From the NCBI GenBank assembly GCA_017887425.1, contig JAGHHZ010000023.1, positions 1 through 49,749 of the forward strand: a stretch of DNA of 49,749 nt. Reading direction: 5' to 3'. Shown in pieces: positions 1-9,231 of this stretch; within the stretch, counting starts at the first letter, position 1; every line of letters starts with the position of its first letter. The position numbers and the translations under genes were made by a program. This DNA is from Bacilli bacterium. GTDB taxonomy: Bacteria > Bacillota_I > Bacilli_A > RF39 > UBA660. The notes beneath the pieces were generated by a model. That model had not been told where the DNA came from, ran no database searches, and saw only the letters and a program-made list of their open reading frames with translations.

Positions 1-279
1 AACTCTAACTTTTTTTCCTGCTTTATTGGTAGTATGGCCTATACGAGTAGGTTTTTTAGTTTTAGGATCGATAATCATTACATTTGAAGCGTGAATAGGT
101 GCTTCTTTTTCAACGATTGATCCTGATTGTTGCCCGTTTGGTTTAATATGTTTTTTTACCATATTAGCGCCTTCAACAACTACTTTATTTTCATCTTTTA
201 AAACACTGATGATTGTTCCTTCTTTACCTTTACTCTTTCCGGCGATAACTACTACTTTATCTCCTGTTTTTAATTTCAT
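1..279 (-). CDS. rplX: 50S ribosomal protein L24, partial (3' end beyond left edge)
   Basis: Assembly-initiator protein of the large subunit, binding the 5' region of 23S rRNA. The start is ATG at 277-279, preceded on the minus strand by AGGAGG. The product begins [19 protein letters not shown], the KOW motif typical of L24, and continues with the family's conserved [11 protein letters not shown] segment. About 93 codons are present and the frame stays open to base 1, so the C-terminus lies outside the window. It is the last visible gene of the S10 operon and follows rplN by 9 bases. Confidence 0.95.
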   Translation of the reverse strand, partial: MKLKTGDKVVVIAGKSKGKEGTIISVLKDENKVVVEGANMVKKHIKPNGQQSGSIVEKEAPIHASNVMIIDPKTKKPTRIGHTTNKAGKKVRV

Positions 280-288
280 AGTTTCCTC

Positions 289-657
289 CTATAACACTTC
301 TTTAGCTAGTGATACAATTTTCATGAAATCTTTATCACGTAATTCACGTGCTACTGGACCAAAAACACGAGTTCCGATTGGACTTTTGTCATCTTTTATG
401 ATAACACAAGCATTGTCATCGAATTTAATATATGAACCATCTTCGCGTCTTAATCCTCTTTTACTTCTAACAACAACAGCCTTGACAACTTTTCCTTTTC
501 CAACTGTTCCGTTAGGAGTAGCATTTTTTACAGTTCCAACAACTATATCACCAATATTACCAGTCTTAACTTTACTACCACCTAGAACTCTAATTACAGA
601 TATTTCTCTAGCTCCAGAGTTATCAGCAACTTTAAGACGACTTTCTTGTTGAATCAT
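289..657 (-). CDS. rplN: 50S ribosomal protein L14
   Basis: Large-subunit protein of the intersubunit face, contacting 16S rRNA in the bridge region near L19. The 122-residue length is exactly usual for bacterial L14. The start [19 protein letters not shown] and the C-terminal segment with [10 protein letters not shown] are family signatures. AAGGAGG lies 7-8 bases before the ATG. It sits between rpsQ and rplX, the standard S10-operon order. Confidence 0.97.
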   Translation of the reverse strand: MIQQESRLKVADNSGAREISVIRVLGGSKVKTGNIGDIVVGTVKNATPNGTVGKGKVVKAVVVRSKRGLRREDGSYIKFDDNACVIIKDDKSPIGTRVFGPVARELRDKDFMKIVSLAKEVL

Positions 658-681
658 AATTAATCCTCCTTATGTCTACAA

Positions 682-933
682 TTATAAAATAATTGCTTTC
701 TCTACTACTTCAACTAAGCGATAACGTTTAGTTTTTGATAGAGGTCTTGTTTCTTGAATACGTACAGTGTCACCAACGACTGCTTCGTTTTTAGGATCAT
801 GTGCTGTATATTTCTTAGAATATTTAACACGTTTCCCATATTTGCTATCTCTTTTGTGAGTTTCAACTAATACTGTGATTGTTTTATCATTTGCGTTACT
901 AACTACTTTACCAATTAATTCATGTCTATTCAT
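682..933 (-). CDS. rpsQ: 30S ribosomal protein S17
   Basis: Primary 16S rRNA-binding protein of the small subunit. It has 83 residues, close to the usual 84-87. The OB-fold core shows [17 protein letters not shown] and the later [18 protein letters not shown], both typical of S17. AGGAGG precedes the ATG by a few bases. It lies between rpmC and rplN. Confidence 0.97.
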   Translation of the reverse strand: MNRHELIGKVVSNANDKTITVLVETHKRDSKYGKRVKYSKKYTAHDPKNEAVVGDTVRIQETRPLSKTKRYRLVEVVEKAIIL

Positions 934-942
934 AAGTACCTC

Positions 943-1137
943 CTAGTCATTTAGTTCGCGTTCACGGATGATTGTTTTCATCTTAGCGACTAACTTTCTT
1001 AATTCTTTAATTCTTGAAGGTTTTTCAAGATTTCCAGTTGCTTGGCTAAAACGTAAATTAAATAATTCTTCTTTATATTCTTCGATTTTTTTGTTTAATT
1101 CTTCAGTTGACATTTCTCTAATATCTTTAGTTTTCAC
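943..1137 (-). CDS. rpmC: 50S ribosomal protein L29 (GTG start)
   Basis: Small two-helix protein at the peptide exit tunnel, where SRP and trigger factor dock. I chose the GTG at 1135-1137 as start, giving 64 residues beginning [14 protein letters not shown], which matches the usual L29 N-terminus. An AAGGAAGG stands 8 bases upstream of it. The alternative GTG at 1146 would overlap that ribosome binding site. The start lies inside the 3' end of rplP (11-base overlap), suggesting coupled translation. Confidence 0.93.
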   Translation of the reverse strand: MKTKDIREMSTEELNKKIEEYKEELFNLRFSQATGNLEKPSRIKELRKLVAKMKTIIRERELND

Positions 1138-1555
1138 GTTTTTCACCTTCCTTTTTTACAAATTTACATTTAATTGGTAATTTGTGCATTGCAAGTCTTA
1201 ATGCTTCTCTAGCAACGTCTTCTGAAACACCAGCAATTTCAAATAAAATTTTGTTTTTCTTAACAACTGCAACCCATAGTTCTGGTTGACCTTTACCTTT
1301 ACCCATACGAGTTTCTAGAGGTATTCTAGTTAATGATAAGTGAGGGAAAATATTAATCCATACTTTACCACCACGTTTCATGTAACGAGTCATTGCTACA
1401 CGAGCTGCTTCGATTTGTTGTTGTGTGATCCAAGCACCTTCCATTGCTTGTAATCCATATTCACCAAAGCTTAATTTAGTGTTTCCTTTTGCTAATCCAT
1501 CATAAGGTAATCTATGAGGGCGTCTATACTTAGTTCTTTTTGGTATTACGGCCAT
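1127..1555 (-). CDS. rplP: 50S ribosomal protein L16
   Basis: Large-subunit protein at the A-site/central protuberance. The start chosen is ATG at 1553-1555, giving [15 protein letters not shown] and 142 residues, the normal L16 size. AAGGAGG lies 8 bases upstream. An ATG six codons earlier (1573) has no ribosome binding site and adds an atypical extension. The first 26 bases, and the ribosome binding site, lie inside the 3' end of rpsC. The conserved [16 protein letters not shown] segment is present. Confidence 0.96.
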   Translation of the reverse strand: MAVIPKRTKYRRPHRLPYDGLAKGNTKLSFGEYGLQAMEGAWITQQQIEAARVAMTRYMKRGGKVWINIFPHLSLTRIPLETRMGKGKGQPELWVAVVKKNKILFEIAGVSEDVAREALRLAMHKLPIKCKFVKKEGEKREN

Positions 1556-2207
1556 CTTTATTACCTCCTTCATTAGCTGAACCTAAAATTTCACCTTTAT
1601 AAATCCATACTTTAACACCAATTTTTCCGTAAGTTGTGTTAGCTTCTTTGTGAGCATAATCAACATCAGCTCTTAAAGTATGTAGTGGAATCATTCCTTC
1701 AGTGTAACCTTCAGTTCTTGCCATGTCAGCACCGCCAAGACGTCCTGATACAGCAGTTTTGATTCCTTTAGCTCCCGCTTTCATAACGTTTCTAATTGCT
1801 CTTTTTTGAGCGATACGGAATGAAACACGGTTTTCAATTTGGTGAGCGATATTTTCAGCTACTAAAGCAGCTACTAAATCAGGTTTTTTGATTTCCATGA
1901 TTGAAATTTGAATATCTTCACCAACTAATTTACTTAATTCTTTCTTAAGTTTTTCAATTTCTTCGCCACCATGGCCGATTACGACACCTGGTTTAGCGGT
2001 ATTGATAATTACATCGGTCTTTTTGGCTGTTCTTTCAATTAAAACATTTGCTACAGCTGCATCTTTTAATTTTTTACTTAAATATTTACGAATTTTATTA
2101 TCGTTTAATAAATATTTAGCAAAATCTTTATTATCTGCATACCAATTAGATTCCCATGTTTTATTGATGCCGATACGAAGTCCGATTGGACTAACTTTTT
2201 GACCCAT
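1530..2207 (-). CDS. rpsC: 30S ribosomal protein S3
   Basis: Small-subunit head protein at the mRNA entry channel, with helicase activity in the ribosome. It has 225 residues. The N-terminal [14 protein letters not shown], the KH-domain loop [16 protein letters not shown] (a GxxG-type loop, with GHGG) and the C-terminal [12 protein letters not shown] segment are all diagnostic. GGTGGG precedes the ATG. The 3' end overlaps rplP. Confidence 0.97.
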   Translation of the reverse strand: MGQKVSPIGLRIGINKTWESNWYADNKDFAKYLLNDNKIRKYLSKKLKDAAVANVLIERTAKKTDVIINTAKPGVVIGHGGEEIEKLKKELSKLVGEDIQISIMEIKKPDLVAALVAENIAHQIENRVSFRIAQKRAIRNVMKAGAKGIKTAVSGRLGGADMARTEGYTEGMIPLHTLRADVDYAHKEANTTYGKIGVKVWIYKGEILGSANEGGNKDGRNTKKN

Positions 2208-2224
2208 GCTTTTCCCACCTTTCT

Positions 2225-2560
2225 TTATTTATTATCACTTACAACGATTGTGATGTGGCTTGTTCTCTTTTTGATTGGAGCAACATATCCACGCGAATCG
2301 AAATTCATTCTTTTCATAACTAATCCGCCATCTACATAGGCTTCTTTAACTTTTAAATCTTCTTGTTTTAGTCCTAAATTGTTAGTAGCATTAGCAGTAG
2401 CACTAGTTAAAACTTTTCTAATTAAACGAGCTGCTTCTTTATTTAAATTACTTAAAATAATATCAGCTTCGGCTACGCTTTTACCACGAATCAAATCAAT
2501 AACTAAACGAGCTTTACGAGGGGCTATTCTTACATTTTTAGCGATAGCTCTTGCTTCCAT
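2225..2560 (-). CDS. rplV: 50S ribosomal protein L22
   Basis: Large-subunit protein whose beta-hairpin lines the peptide exit tunnel; macrolide resistance changes map to that hairpin in other bacteria. The 111 residues include the conserved [17 protein letters not shown] and a C-terminal hairpin region with [18 protein letters not shown]. The ribosome binding site is AGGGAGAG-like upstream of ATG 2558-2560. It lies between rpsS and rpsC. Confidence 0.97.
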   Translation of the reverse strand: MEARAIAKNVRIAPRKARLVIDLIRGKSVAEADIILSNLNKEAARLIRKVLTSATANATNNLGLKQEDLKVKEAYVDGGLVMKRMNFDSRGYVAPIKKRTSHITIVVSDNK

Positions 2561-2583
2561 TTGTTACTCTCCCTTCTTGGTAA

Positions 2584-2856
2584 TTATTTTTTACCTTTAT
2601 CATCACCGTGTCCACCAAATTTACGTGTTGGTGCGAATTCTCCTAATTTATGTCCAACCATATCTTCTGTTACATAAACAGGAATAAATTCTTTACCATT
2701 ATGAACAGCAAATGTGTGTCCAATAAATTCAGGATAAATTGTTGAACGGCGAGACCATGTTTTTATAACTTCTTTTTTGCCGCTTTCGTTAACTGCTTTT
2801 ACTTTTTTCATTAAGCTTTCATCAACGAAAGGACCTTTTTTTAGACTTCTTGCCAT
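2584..2856 (-). CDS. rpsS: 30S ribosomal protein S19
   Basis: Small-subunit head protein forming a complex with S13 and the A-site finger bridge. It has 90 residues, near the usual 92. The start [18 protein letters not shown], the [21 protein letters not shown] core and [13 protein letters not shown] are classic S19 segments. GAAAGGAT serves as ribosome binding site. It follows rplB by 17 bases. Confidence 0.97.
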   Translation of the reverse strand: MARSLKKGPFVDESLMKKVKAVNESGKKEVIKTWSRRSTIYPEFIGHTFAVHNGKEFIPVYVTEDMVGHKLGEFAPTRKFGGHGDDKGKK

Positions 2857-2873
2857 CTAATCAATCCTTTCAA

Positions 2874-3704
2874 TTATTTTTTGCGACGACGTACAATAAG
2901 TTTGTCGCTAGCTTTCTTATTTTTACGAGTTTTGTAACCAAGTGCTGGTTTACCCCAAGGTGTAACTGGTCCTTTACGTCCAACTGGAGCACGACCTTCA
3001 CCACCACCATGTGGGTGATCATTAGGGTTCATAACAGAACCACGAACAGTTGGTTTAATACCCATATGTCTAGTTCTTCCGGCTTTACCGATATTAACTA
3101 ATTCATGATCTTCGTTTCCTACTTCACCGATTGTTGCTCTATTAGTAGCGATTACTTTTCTTACCTCACCACTAGTTAATCTAAGTAAAGCATATTTGCC
3201 TTCAAACCCTAAGATTTGAACTGAACTACCTGCGGCTCTTGCCATTTGTCCGCCTTTACCAGCTTTTAATTCAACATTATGTACCATTGTTCCTTCTGGA
3301 ATTTTGTTAAGTGGTAAGTTGTTACCAACTTTGATATCAGCATTTTCTCCTGATTCAATCTTCATTCCTACTTTTAATCCTTTAGGAGCAATTATATATC
3401 TTTTTTCACCATCGGCATAATTAATCAATGCAATATTTGATGTTCTGTTTGGATCATATTCGATTGAAGCCACAGTACCAATAACGCCATCTTTGTTTCT
3501 TTTAAAATCGATGATACGATATTTTCTTTTAGCTCCACCGCCACGATGTCTAACAGTTATTTTACCTTGGTTATTACGTCCACCTTTTTTAGTTAAGGTA
3601 ACAGTCAATGACTTTTCGGGAGTTGTTTTAGTAATTTCATCGTTAACTAACTTTGACATACCACGAGTTCCATTAGTCATTGCTTTATATGTTTTAACTG
3701 CCAT
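2874..3704 (-). CDS. rplB: 50S ribosomal protein L2
   Basis: Core large-subunit protein required for subunit joining and peptidyl transferase organisation. The 276 residues match the family. It starts [17 protein letters not shown] and contains the C-terminal loop with [20 protein letters not shown], which carries the universally conserved histidine near the peptidyl transferase centre. AGGAGG precedes the ATG. Its neighbours are rplW upstream and rpsS downstream. Confidence 0.98.
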   Translation of the reverse strand: MAVKTYKAMTNGTRGMSKLVNDEITKTTPEKSLTVTLTKKGGRNNQGKITVRHRGGGAKRKYRIIDFKRNKDGVIGTVASIEYDPNRTSNIALINYADGEKRYIIAPKGLKVGMKIESGENADIKVGNNLPLNKIPEGTMVHNVELKAGKGGQMARAAGSSVQILGFEGKYALLRLTSGEVRKVIATNRATIGEVGNEDHELVNIGKAGRTRHMGIKPTVRGSVMNPNDHPHGGGEGRAPVGRKGPVTPWGKPALGYKTRKNKKASDKLIVRRRKK

Positions 3705-3717
3705 AGTTTCCTCCTTA

Positions 3718-3996
3718 TTAGTTTAGTTCGATTGAACTTCCATCTTTTAATTTAACAATAGCTTTTTTTACTTTGCTTGTATAACCTGTATATTTACCAA
3801 CTCTTCTTTTTCTTGGTCTAACATTTACAGTATTTACGCTTTCAACTTTAACGTTGAAGATTTTTTCAATTGCTTGTTTAATTTGTGTTTTGTTTGCTTT
3901 TGGATCTACGCTAAATGTAATAACATTTTGTTTAGCTAAATCACTTGATTTTTCAGTCATGATTGGGCCTTTAATAATATCTCTATAGTTTTGCAT
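3718..3996 (-). CDS. rplW: 50S ribosomal protein L23
   Basis: Exit-tunnel protein and docking site for trigger factor and SRP. The 92 residues start [17 protein letters not shown]; the [11 protein letters not shown] segment is the L23 signature and is followed by the conserved [17 protein letters not shown] strong AGGAGG lies upstream inside the rplD 3' end. The ATG shares one base with the rplD stop (TAATG), a coupling arrangement. Confidence 0.97.
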   Translation of the reverse strand: MQNYRDIIKGPIMTEKSSDLAKQNVITFSVDPKANKTQIKQAIEKIFNVKVESVNTVNVRPRKRRVGKYTGYTSKVKKAIVKLKDGSSIELN

Positions 3997-4616
3997 TAAA
4001 CAAGCACCTCCTCTAATTGTTTAACTGCTTTTTCAGTAATAACTAATGTATCAGCACATACAATGTCATATACATTTAATTCTTCAACAGTTAATAATAA
4101 TACATTATTTAAGTTTCTACTACTTAAAATTACGTCATCGTTTAATTCATCGACTACAAATAAAACTTTTTTATCTATTTTTAAATTATTTAAAACAGCT
4201 TTGAAATCTTTTGTTTTATTTGATACTTCTAATTTATCGATAACGATTAATTTACTTTCGATTGCTTTATAAGCTAAAGCTGATTTTAAAGCTAAACGAC
4301 GTTCTTTACGATTCATCTTAATAGCATAACTTCTTGGATGTGGTCCGAATACAATTCCACCTTTGATCCAATGTGGAGCTCTAGTAGATCCTTGTCTTGC
4401 ACGACCTGTTCCTTTTTGTCTCCAAGGTTTTCTTCCTCCACCTGATACTTCACTTCTTGTTTTTGTATCAGCAGTACCTTGTCTAAAGTTATTTCTAGCT
4501 AATCTTAAAGCATCGTATAAAACTGCATCATTTGGTTCAATTCCCCAAATTTCTTCATTTAATTTGATGTCGCTAACTTTTTCACCTTTAGTGTTGATAA
4601 TTGATAAGTTCTTCAT
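3996..4616 (-). CDS. rplD: 50S ribosomal protein L4
   Basis: Large-subunit protein with a tunnel-lining loop. In E. coli it also represses its own S10 operon, but a similar role here is not shown. The 206 residues contain RQGTADTKTRSEVSGGGRKPW and RQGSTRAPHWIKGGIVFGPH (the extended loop) followed by the conserved RKERRLALKSAL. It starts one base after the rplC stop and ends overlapping the rplW start. Confidence 0.97.
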   Translation of the reverse strand: MKNLSIINTKGEKVSDIKLNEEIWGIEPNDAVLYDALRLARNNFRQGTADTKTRSEVSGGGRKPWRQKGTGRARQGSTRAPHWIKGGIVFGPHPRSYAIKMNRKERRLALKSALAYKAIESKLIVIDKLEVSNKTKDFKAVLNNLKIDKKVLFVVDELNDDVILSSRNLNNVLLLTVEELNVYDIVCADTLVITEKAVKQLEEVLV

Positions 4617-4617
4617 A

Positions 4618-5352
4618 TTATGCCTCCTCGCTTTCGTTTGTACTTTCTAAAGCGTCATTTTCAGTAGGTGCTTCATTAGCTTCTTCTACTTCATAAGAAA
4701 TTAATTCTTGTTTTTCGTTTACTTTACCATTAGCTTTAACAGCTGATTTGATAATTACTAAACTATTTTTTGCTCCTGGTACATTTCCTTTAACTAATAA
4801 ACAATTGTTTTCTAAATCGACAGCAATTATTTCTAAGTTTTGAATTGTAACAGTTAATGTTCCCATGTGTCCTGGTAAATGTTTACCTTTGAATACACGC
4901 ATTGGACGCATAGTTCCCATTGAACCTGGGCTTCTGTGGTATTGTGAACCATGTCCCATTGGTCCTCTTGATTGATTGTGGCGTTTAATAACACCTTGGA
5001 ACCCTTTACCTTTAGTAGTTCCAGTTACATCAACAACTTCTCCTTCTTCAAAAATATCAGCTTTGATTTCTTGACCTAAAGTATAATTGTTGATATCTAC
5101 ACCTCTAATTTCTTTAAAGAAGCGCTTAGGTGTAGTGTTTGCTTTATTGGTATGTCCAATAGAAGCTTTTGTCGCTAACTTTTCACGTTTCGTATCAAAA
5201 CCTAATTGAATGGCTTCATAACCGTCGTTTTCTTTAGTCTTAATTTGGGTAACAACATTTGGTTCTACCGAAATAACAGTTACTGGAACTACTTTATTAG
5301 ATTTTGTAAATACTTGCGTCATTCCAATTTTACGACCTAAGATTCCTTTCAT
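4618..5352 (-). CDS. rplC: 50S ribosomal protein L3 with acidic C-terminal tail
   Basis: Early-assembling large-subunit protein near the peptidyl transferase centre. It starts [15 protein letters not shown] and contains the hallmark [14 protein letters not shown] with the modified-Gln context, then GKHLPGHMG. At 244 residues it is about 35 longer than usual L3. The extra length is a C-terminal tail of Glu/Asn/Ser/Thr with no basic residues. AGGAGG lies upstream. It is second in the operon after rpsJ. Confidence 0.96.
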   Translation of the reverse strand: MKGILGRKIGMTQVFTKSNKVVPVTVISVEPNVVTQIKTKENDGYEAIQLGFDTKREKLATKASIGHTNKANTTPKRFFKEIRGVDINNYTLGQEIKADIFEEGEVVDVTGTTKGKGFQGVIKRHNQSRGPMGHGSQYHRSPGSMGTMRPMRVFKGKHLPGHMGTLTVTIQNLEIIAVDLENNCLLVKGNVPGAKNSLVIIKSAVKANGKVNEKQELISYEVEEANEAPTENDALESTNESEEA

Positions 5353-5364
5353 ATTTTTCTCCTC

Positions 5365-5673
5365 CTACATTTTAATTTGAATATCAACACCACTTGGGAT
5401 ATCTAAATGAGTTAGTGCCTCAATAGTCTCCTTACTTGGGTTTTTGATATCAATTAGTCTTTTGTGTGTTCTCTTTTCGAATTGTTCACGGCTATCTTTA
5501 TATTTATGAACAGCTCTTAAGATTGTGATTTTTTCGATTTCAGTTGGTAATGGAATTGGACCTGATACTTCGCCACCAGTTCTTCTAACTGTTTCCACTA
5601 TTTTCGCACAAGCTTTATCTAATGATTTGTGTTCGAAAGCTTTCAACCTAATACGAATTTTTTCTTTAGACAT
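5365..5673 (-). CDS. rpsJ: 30S ribosomal protein S10
   Basis: Small-subunit head protein; as NusE it also joins antitermination complexes with NusB. The 102 residues are the standard length, with the start [19 protein letters not shown], the [11 protein letters not shown] core and [17 protein letters not shown] precedes the ATG. It is the first gene of the S10 operon, with a strong promoter and about 120 bases of leader upstream. Confidence 0.98.
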   Translation of the reverse strand: MSKEKIRIRLKAFEHKSLDKACAKIVETVRRTGGEVSGPIPLPTEIEKITILRAVHKYKDSREQFEKRTHKRLIDIKNPSKETIEALTHLDIPSGVDIQIKM

Positions 5674-5796
5674 AATATCCTCCCTTCGCCTATATCTCGT
5701 ATAGACATACTCCGTGTAAATAACCCGATTTTCTTTATTTTATGTTTCAACTCAACCTGGTGTATCGGCAACCTCACACATCATCGCAGTCACACA
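5674..5796 (-). promoter_or_regulatory. Candidate S10-operon leader RNA
   Basis: This untranslated leader lies between the predicted transcription start (about 5796) and the rpsJ ATG. The minus strand contains GTGTGAGGTTGCCGATACAC, which closes as a small GTGT/ACAC hairpin. I recall a similar element from Firmicutes S10 leaders, but could not check this. A second hairpin, CTATA-CGAGA-TATAG at 5693-5707, sits just before the ribosome binding site. A regulatory role is inference. Confidence 0.5.
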
Positions 5797-5802
5797 TTCA
5801 AA

Positions 5803-5831
5803 ATTATACAATAAAAGTATATGAAAATCAA
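5803..5831 (-). promoter_or_regulatory. SigA-type promoter of the S10 operon
   Basis: On the minus strand TTGATT (5826-5831) and TATAAT (5803-5808) are separated by exactly 17 bases. This is a near-consensus housekeeping promoter, fitting strong expression of ribosomal protein genes. Confidence 0.85.
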
Positions 5832-5868
5832 GGTTTTTTTAGAAATTTCTTTAGTTTTTTTATCAAAC

Positions 5869-5905
5869 GATAAAAACTGTGAATTTTTATCCACAGTTTT
5901 ATTGT
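5869..5905 (-). terminator. Hairpin terminator after the prepilin-like gene
   Basis: AAAACTGTG (5874-5882 region) pairs with CACAGTTTT (5892-5900). One bulge and one G.U pair extend the stem on the outside to about 16 pairs. The stop codon of the upstream gene (5899-5901) lies in the arm. The trailing T-run on the minus strand is short, so termination strength is uncertain. Confidence 0.6.
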
Positions 5906-8513
5906 TTTACATACCAGTAACTACCTGATACACCATTTGTTGGGTAAGCACTACTACTTGATGAGGTTACTGTTCCAACTAAAGTACCACGTGATTGAGT
6001 TACTGAAGGTGTATATTCTGTTCCATTAAAGAAATCACCATTAGATGTTGTTGTAGAGTAAGATTTAATGTAGAAGACTGAAGCACAGTTAGCTAAATTT
6101 GAAAAGCCTCCATCAAGGCAATTATCTAGTTTTAAATATTTATAACCACTATTAAAATTTGATCTTGTATATTCACTTACAAATTTAGTTCTTCCTGAGA
6201 CCTCATATCTTTGGGTAGAAGAGTCGTATGTATAGCTAGTTCCAATCAACACGTAAGTACTCCAACCACGCCTACTAAAAGAATCTGACTCCCTAGTAAC
6301 ACTTTCATCAATAGTATATTTATTCCATACATATTGATATGGTGTCTGTTGTGATATTGTATTACTTGTTCTAGTATTTCCTGCTTTGTCTGTAGCAATT
6401 ACATATGCTGAATACGTTGTACCAGAAGCTAAACCACTAAGTGTAAATCTACCTGTTGTATTTGAAGTATGATAAGAGCCATTTAAGTATAATTTATAAC
6501 TTGCTATTCCACTTGTACTATCAGTTGTAGTTCCCGATACTGTAAATCCACTTGATGTTACACTTGAAGCTGATATTGTAAATGAATTTGGAAGTGTTTT
6601 ATCTACTTTAATTGTATAACTTCTAGTTGAAGAATTTCCAGCTAAATCAGTTGTTGTGATTGTTACTGTTTTTCCTGAAGTATTGCTCGTAACACTTGAT
6701 ATATTGCTTGTTGTACTATTATGTCCTGATAATGAATCGCTTCCATTAGATACATTTACTGTTACATTGCTTCGATACCAATTATCACTTCCTGATGTTC
6801 CTGTGAAAGTTGCAGTTCCAGCTGTTGGAGCAGTTTTATCTAATTTATATGTGTTGCTACATACTTTGGTTGTTTTGTTATTATTATCAGTTACTTGAAC
6901 ACACGCTCTATTACTTCCTTCAACTGATATTAAGAAATCTTTAGTAGTTCCTGTGAAACTTGCTACTGGTGTACATTCACTACTACTGTTGGTTGTACAA
7001 CTCATTCCACTTTGAATTCCCGTTCCACTATTATCAGTTATTGTTGCTCTTACATAGAAATCACTCTTTGCCCAACCGTTTGAGTTTATTGCACTACTAT
7101 TTACTAAACTAAATACGATTGTTGGGGCTTCGGCATCGATGATGATATTTCTTGTTACTTCTCTTACATTTCCAGCCTTATCACTTATACTATATACTAC
7201 TTGTTTTGTTCCAATTGTTGATGTGTCTATACTGCTTGGTGTTACTGTTAACTCACCATCGATTTGAGATAAAGTATCACTATAAGTTACACCATTGGTT
7301 AAGTTTACGGTTTCGTTTCGACTAACTGTTAAATCTCCAACCCCATCGATAATTGGTAATACTTTATCAATTTGATAATTATCACTACATATTTTTGAAC
7401 TTGTATTATTATTATCAATCGCTTCAATGCATACTTTATTAGTTGCGCTGCTTTCTTCTAATATTACTATTCCACCATTTTCGATATTTGTGGTTGGTTC
7501 ACAGTCAATTGTTCCTTTACAATATTTTATTTCTTTTATTCCTAATCCACTATTGTCTGTTACATCAATTTTAATTGAAACGTTTTCCTTTGACCAATTA
7601 TTACTATTAAATGGATTGCCCTGAACAGTAAATTCAACTACTGGTGGTTCACTTTGAACAGTAATAGTCCTATTTACAGTTGTTACATTGTCAGCATTAT
7701 CGCTAACGGTATAAGTTACGGTTTTAGTTCCGGCAGTTGAAGTATCAACAGTATTTGGTTCAACAGTATAAGCTCCAGCTAACCCTGAACCTGATGGATT
7801 ATCACTAATTGTAATTCCTTTGTTGAGATCTACTTCGGCAAATCGATCAACCGTTATTGGTTCAACTCCATTTATAACTGGTGGAGTCTTATCTAATTTA
7901 ATACTTTTGCATAAAGTTTCACTTTTACCTAAAGGATTTTCTGTATATCCACATAAATAAGTTGTTCCTTCGTTTACTACAAACTTAGTATTAGAATTAT
8001 TTTGAATTAATTCTGTTGGTTCGCATTCTTCATTACTAATACAATATCTAATTTCACCATTACCAACAAATGTAACACCAATATTTTCTTTTGCCCAACC
8101 TTTACTATTAATCAATTGTTCGTTATATGTAATATTTATAGTTGGATCTGTTATATCACACGTATTATCATATTCAAAATCATATTGGTTAAATTCTGGA
8201 TTCCATTTATACCAAACACATCCGTTCATTTCTTGATCGTTGACTGGGTTAATTATTGCTTGTTCCAACAATCCATACTCTTTAAGAGTACTTAAAAACA
8301 AGATTTTTTCTTCGGTTGATTCCCCCAAATCTTCTAATGTACTATAGTTTTTAGCTGCTTCGATTATGCTATCTACTGTTCTATCATAGGCAGCTTGACG
8401 ACTATTACTTATTATAGCATCAATTATAGGTGTAGTTATTAAAGCTATTGCTGCTAACATAACTAGTATTCCAATTACTTCTGTCAATGTAAAACCATTT
8501 TTTTATCTACCAT
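5899..8513 (-). CDS. Large prepilin-type surface protein with Ig-like repeats; leader out of frame
   Basis: The open frame reads (N)GFTLTEVIGILVMLAAIALITTPII, a type IV prepilin methylation motif with the Glu at +5 and a hydrophobic helix. The only in-frame start is a TTG inside that motif (8487). ATG 8511-8513, with AAGGAAGGG 7 bases upstream, would give the leader MVDKKNG just before FTLTE, but is one base out of phase across the A7 run at 8498-8504. After a pilin-like N-terminal 100 residues come alternating modules: segments with a GW(A/S)K motif and paired cysteines, and DUF5011/HYR-like Ig domains with LDKTPP linkers. Then comes an FN3-like domain and a C-terminal domain ending YPTNGVSGSYWYVKQ. 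The total is near 870 residues, far larger than ordinary pilins. No pilus assembly genes lie nearby and no sortase signal is present. It may be an adhesin-like minor pilin; the function is not known. Confidence 0.8.
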
Positions 8514-8520
8514 CCAACAT

Positions 8521-8529
8521 CCCTTCCTT
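8521..8529 (-). promoter_or_regulatory. Ribosome binding site that decides the prepilin start
   Basis: AAGGAAGGG on the minus strand is spaced 7 bases from ATG 8513. It is badly placed for the TTG at 8487 (over 30 bases away). It therefore supports initiation at ATG 8513 and a frame change at the A7 run. Confidence 0.7.
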
Positions 8530-8563
8530 AATTACAAACTTTTTATTATATATAACTAACATA

Positions 8564-8592
8564 ATTCTATCGTATTTCATATTAATAGTCAA
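8564..8592 (-). promoter_or_regulatory. Promoter of the prepilin-like gene
   Basis: TTGACT (8587-8592) and TAGAAT (8564-8569) lie 17 bases apart on the minus strand. They are about 50 bases before the ATG at 8513 and downstream of the vanY terminator, so the gene has its own transcription unit. Confidence 0.75.
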
Positions 8593-8611
8593 TGTGATTT
8601 ATACAAATAAA

Positions 8612-8641
8612 ATGAAAAAAGTGATTTTCTACATCACTTTT
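8612..8641 (-). terminator. Rho-independent terminator after the vanY-like gene
   Basis: The 9-bp stem AAAAGTGAT/ATCACTTTT with a 7-base loop (8617-8641) is followed on the minus strand by a T-rich run. It lies 20 bases after the stop of the carboxypeptidase gene. Confidence 0.85.
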
Positions 8642-8661
8642 ACAATATTTAAATATTATAA

Positions 8662-9231
8662 TTATTTTAGTAATTCATTTTGATAATATTCTTCTAATGT
8701 AATATTGTTATCGAATAATTTTCTAGCTAATTTCTTACCAACAAAACGAATATGCCACGGTTCATAATTATATTTAGTAATTTGCTCTTTATTTTTAGGA
8801 TATCTCAAAATAAAACCATACTTTGGTAATATTTTATATATTTTTAAATATTCCCCTTCATTTTCAAAGATAGTATTATAATCAATATCATAATTCATAC
8901 TTTTTAAAACTATATCGATAGCTAAACCAGTATGATGCTCACTTGTTTTAGGTAAAGCAACTATTTTTTGTGTTAAATCAGAGCCATATTTTAAAAGAAA
9001 TTCATTATATAATTCTTCTTGATGTTCAATAGTACGGAAGGCACTTGAAATAGCAATTATAATATTAGATTTTTTTAATTCTTTTTTTAATTTTAAATAA
9101 TAACGATATGTCTTTTTATCGATTAAAACAACTTCATTATCAACGTTTTTTACTTTAATCAATTTTTCTTTATTATAATAATCCATTGAAATAGGATTAT
9201 CTTTATTTACTAAAATATGATATTTATTCAT
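8662..9231 (-). CDS. VanY-family D-alanyl-D-alanine carboxypeptidase (M15B)
   Basis: Zinc peptidase that trims the terminal D-Ala from peptidoglycan stem peptides. The 189 residues show the M15B signatures: SAFRTIEHQEELYNEF, then SEHHTGLAIDIV, containing the HxxGxAxD zinc motif, and EPWHIRFVG, containing the catalytic Glu and third ligand His. I chose ATG 9229-9231 over the upstream TTG because GAGG lies 6 bases before it. No clear signal peptide is seen, so export is uncertain. The start overlaps the end of the U32 gene by 8 bases. Confidence 0.88.
   Translation of the reverse strand: MNKYHILVNKDNPISMDYYNKEKLIKVKNVDNEVVLIDKKTYRYYLKLKKELKKSNIIIAISSAFRTIEHQEELYNEFLLKYGSDLTQKIVALPKTSEHHTGLAIDIVLKSMNYDIDYNTIFENEGEYLKIYKILPKYGFILRYPKNKEQITKYNYEPWHIRFVGKKLARKLFDNNITLEEYYQNELLK

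Noticed and set aside
209-652. Plus-strand open frames opposite the S10 operon and other genes
   Set aside because: They are antisense shadows of well-recognised ribosomal and housekeeping genes, without ribosome binding sites or family resemblance.
1556-1573. Six-residue N-terminal extension of L16
   Set aside because: The ATG at 1555 has the AGGAGG at the right distance and gives the normal L16 N-terminus.
8485-8487. TTG at 8487 as the start of the prepilin-like gene
   Set aside because: It lies inside the prepilin motif, removes the cleavage site and has no ribosome binding site at a sensible distance; ATG 8513 with a frame change fits better.
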